DNA of 14,245 bases from Paenibacillus sp. (lineage in GTDB: Bacteria > Bacillota > Bacilli > Paenibacillales > Paenibacillaceae): positions 1 through 14,245 of the forward strand of contig JAQSXN010000022.1 of the NCBI GenBank assembly GCA_029256665.1. The letters are read 5' to 3'. Made by a program: the position numbers and the translations under genes. Below the pieces are notes generated by a model. That model saw only the letters and a program-made list of their open reading frames with translations, was not told the DNA's origin and ran no database searches. This document shows, piece by piece, positions 12,677 to 14,245 of this stretch; the first letter of the stretch is position 1; each line of letters opens with the position of its first letter.

Positions 12677-13996
12677 TCAAGCATGACCGTATTCGCTCAT
12701 CTCGTTCTCCGCGTTATCCGTAAATATTTCGATACGCCTAATCCGGTGTTCGTCGCGTTCCCTAATGATGAATCTGACGTTCCGGTAACGCCATGGCTCT
12801 CCCTCCGGCAACATCGGCTGTTGCTGGTACAGCCATCCCCCGATCGTGTCCGCGTCCTCGCTGGACAGCTGCATGCCCGCGGCATCGTTAACGTCGTTAA
12901 TCGACGCTTTGCCGTCGACCATATAATGTTCTTCCTCCAGCCGCTCGATTTCTACGGTTTCGTCGGCATCGAATTCGTCGCGGATTTCACCGACGATTTC
13001 CTCGACGATGTCTTCCATCGTAAGCAGGCCGGAAGTCCCTCCGTATTCGTCGAGAAGAATGACCATGTGTACGCGATTAAGCTGCATAAGACCCATAAGT
13101 TTGTTAATCGGCATCACTTCGGGTACGGCCATCACGGGCTGAAGCACATTCTTAACCTCCGGCTCTTCTTCGTTCTCGTCGAAATCGTGGACAAATAGAT
13201 GTTTGGTATTCAGCACGCCGATAATATTGTCTTTGTCGCCGTCCGCGACAGGGTACCTCGTGTATTGCTCTCGCTTTATGATGGCGATATGCTCCGCGCG
13301 CGATTGGCCTGCGTACAAGCAGACCATGTCCGTACGCGGCACCATGATTTCCCGGGCGAGCCGTTCGTCAAAGTCGAAGATGCGGCTGACATAGCCGAAT
13401 TCGCTGCTGTTGATTTTGCCGCTTTCGTAGCTTTCGGACAAGATGTGCCTGATCTCCTCTTCCGAATGCGCTTCATGTTCGTTAGCGGGCCGGAGGCCGA
13501 TTAGCCGGACAAGCTTATTGGCCGATCCGTTAAGCAGCCAGATAAAAGGATACGTCATCTTGTGAAACGCGATAATGATGGGCGCCGTCCACTGGCTGAT
13601 GCGCTCGGGCTGAATAATCGCGACGGTCTTGGGCGCAAGCTCCCCGAGCACGACGTGCAGATAGGTCACGAGCATAAACGAAATGATAAAAGACAGCACC
13701 GCAAGCGCGCTGCCGTCAATGCCGAATCGGTGGAACAGCGGATGCAACATTTCTTCGATCGTCGGCTCTCCCAGCCAGCCGAGACCAAGCGCGGTCACCG
13801 TTATGCCGAGCTGGCAAGCCGACAAATAGCCGTCCAGATGCGTCGTGACATGCTGGACGGCTTTGGCGTTTTTTGCCCCTTCATCCACCAGCTGAGCGAC
13901 GCGGCTAGCCCTCATTCGGACGATGGCGAATTCGGTGGCGACAAAAAACGCGGTAAGAACGAGCAATAAGGCAAATGCGGCAAGTTTAAGAATCAA
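12677..13996 (-). CDS. CorC/HlyC-type (CNNM/DUF21) CBS-domain membrane protein
   Basis: 439 aa with the standard layout: a DUF21/CNNM transmembrane domain (1-200, with FFVATEFAIVRMRASRV at 17-33 and VVLGELAPKTVAI at 115-127), a pair of CBS domains (about 215-335, REIMVPRTDMVCL and DEYGGTSGLLTMEDIVEEIVG), and a C-terminal transporter-associated CorC_HlyC domain (about 348-427, ASINDVNDAAGM, DTIGGWLY). Family members take part in Mg (or Co) efflux, with ATP-Mg sensing by the CBS pair. It starts with TTG at 13996, GGGAG 10 nt upstream; no better start is in frame. The leader holds two hairpins. The true substrate of the Bacillus relatives varies, so Mg transport is likely but not shown. Confidence 0.93.
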   Translation of the reverse strand: MILKLAAFALLLVLTAFFVATEFAIVRMRASRVAQLVDEGAKNAKAVQHVTTHLDGYLSACQLGITVTALGLGWLGEPTIEEMLHPLFHRFGIDGSALAVLSFIISFMLVTYLHVVLGELAPKTVAIIQPERISQWTAPIIIAFHKMTYPFIWLLNGSANKLVRLIGLRPANEHEAHSEEEIRHILSESYESGKINSSEFGYVSRIFDFDERLAREIMVPRTDMVCLYAGQSRAEHIAIIKREQYTRYPVADGDKDNIIGVLNTKHLFVHDFDENEEEPEVKNVLQPVMAVPEVMPINKLMGLMQLNRVHMVILLDEYGGTSGLLTMEDIVEEIVGEIRDEFDADETVEIERLEEEHYMVDGKASINDVNDAAGMQLSSEDADTIGGWLYQQQPMLPEGEPWRYRNVRFIIRERDEHRIRRIEIFTDNAENEMSEYGHA

Positions 13997-14013
13997 GCTG
14001 CAACAACTCCCTT

Positions 14014-14037
14014 CGGGTACTTATACATCCTTACCCG
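14014..14037 (-). repeat. Leader hairpin before the CorC-like gene
   Basis: CGGGTA (14014-14019) and TACCCG (14032-14037) are perfect complements with a 12-nt loop. On the minus-strand mRNA the stem ends right before the AAGGGAG SD, so it could affect initiation. Confidence 0.5.
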
Positions 14038-14059
14038 TTGGGACTGCCGCCATACCTTT

Positions 14060-14076
14060 CATTCGAAGGCCGAATG
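14060..14076. repeat. Second hairpin in the CorC-like leader
   Basis: CATTCG-N5-CGAATG, perfect 6-bp stem, no T-run on either side. It lies 22 bp after the stop of the gene entering from the right, so it may be a weak end structure of that gene or part of the CorC-like leader. Confidence 0.4.
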
Positions 14077-14098
14077 CCGTTCTGCTATTCTTCTCCTT

Positions 14099-14245
14099 CT
14101 ACCACGGAACGTCGTCCTCGCCGCCCGCCGCCGCTTCTTCTTCATATCGGCCGACCGCATCGTCTTCGCTTGCCTGCGTTTTCGTTCCGATTAGAGGAAT
14201 CACATCCTCCAGTTCCATCGGCTGCAGCAGCTCGACGGGTGACAT
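14099..14245 (-). CDS. Unknown protein with acidic C-terminus, partial
   Basis: The open frame enters from the right edge and ends with TAG at 14101-14099. The visible 48 residues (MSPVELLQPMELEDVIPLIG, then TKTQASEDDAVGRYEEEAAA and GGEDDVPW) are acidic and look disordered. The ATG at 14245-14243 is the last codon of the window; whether it is the real start or internal cannot be decided, since no upstream SD is visible. The tail EDDVPW recalls the acidic D-D-x-P-F tip of single-stranded DNA-binding proteins, but the rest does not fit one, so no function is assigned. Confidence 0.5.
   Translation of the reverse strand: MSPVELLQPMELEDVIPLIGTKTQASEDDAVGRYEEEAAAGGEDDVPW

Noticed and set aside
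12569..13198. 209-aa plus-strand open frame opposite the CorC-like gene
   Set aside because: Begins inside the terminator hairpins and is antisense to a well-recognised family protein.
1..14245. CRISPR arrays, insertion sequences, tRNA or rRNA genes, phage or toxin-antitoxin modules
   Set aside because: No regularly spaced repeats, transposase-like frames, RNA gene motifs or paired small toxin/antitoxin genes were seen.

Overview
The window looks like ordinary chromosomal DNA from a moderately GC-rich, endospore-former-type Firmicute, most likely Paenibacillaceae (Paenibacillus/Cohnella-like). The signs are strong AGGAGG-type ribosome binding sites, several TTG starts (ZIP transporter, HisA, CorC-like protein), a FosB-type bacillithiol transferase, and a typical set of Gram-positive families (DUF3817, YdfJ-type MMPL, CorC/HlyC with CBS domains). 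This placement rests on family recognition only. No phage, insertion sequence, CRISPR array, tRNA or rRNA is visible.

Left part (1-5620, all minus strand). From right to left: a small protein resembling sigma factor region 2, then a class C beta-lactamase-fold serine hydrolase; then FosB, overlapping a GNAT acetyltransferase, followed by a second VOC protein and an orphan HisA of the eukaryotic HIS6 type; then a hairpin. A separate near-consensus promoter follows, serving a compact operon of inositol-monophosphatase-family enzyme, Nudix-fold protein with a destroyed Nudix box, and a ZIP metal transporter that runs off the left edge. The SD of the ZIP gene overlaps the stop codon of the Nudix gene.

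Middle part (5620-9222). A DedA/VTT membrane protein (+) ends in a good terminator. A 91-aa unknown protein (-) and a large ion-transporter-like permease (+) diverge from a region holding two inverted repeats. The permease converges, with a 3-nt gap, on a secreted and membrane-anchored protein whose predicted mature N-terminus is Cys-Ser-Cys, as in TIMP/NTR-domain inhibitors.

Right part (9223-14245). A divergent MMPL exporter / TetR regulator pair shares a 169-bp region with a clear MMPL promoter and nearby inverted repeats that are good operator candidates, so local control of the exporter by the TetR protein is likely. The TetR gene is followed by a DUF3817 membrane protein. A strong bidirectional terminator separates it from a convergent CorC/HlyC-type CBS membrane protein, whose leader has two hairpins. 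An acidic-tailed unknown protein enters from the right edge.

There is no obvious new multi-gene system. The most notable items are the isolated eukaryotic-type HisA, the catalytically dead-looking Nudix protein inside a phosphatase/metal-transporter operon, the TIMP-like Cys-X-Cys exported protein, and the single-domain sigma-like protein in front of a serine hydrolase.
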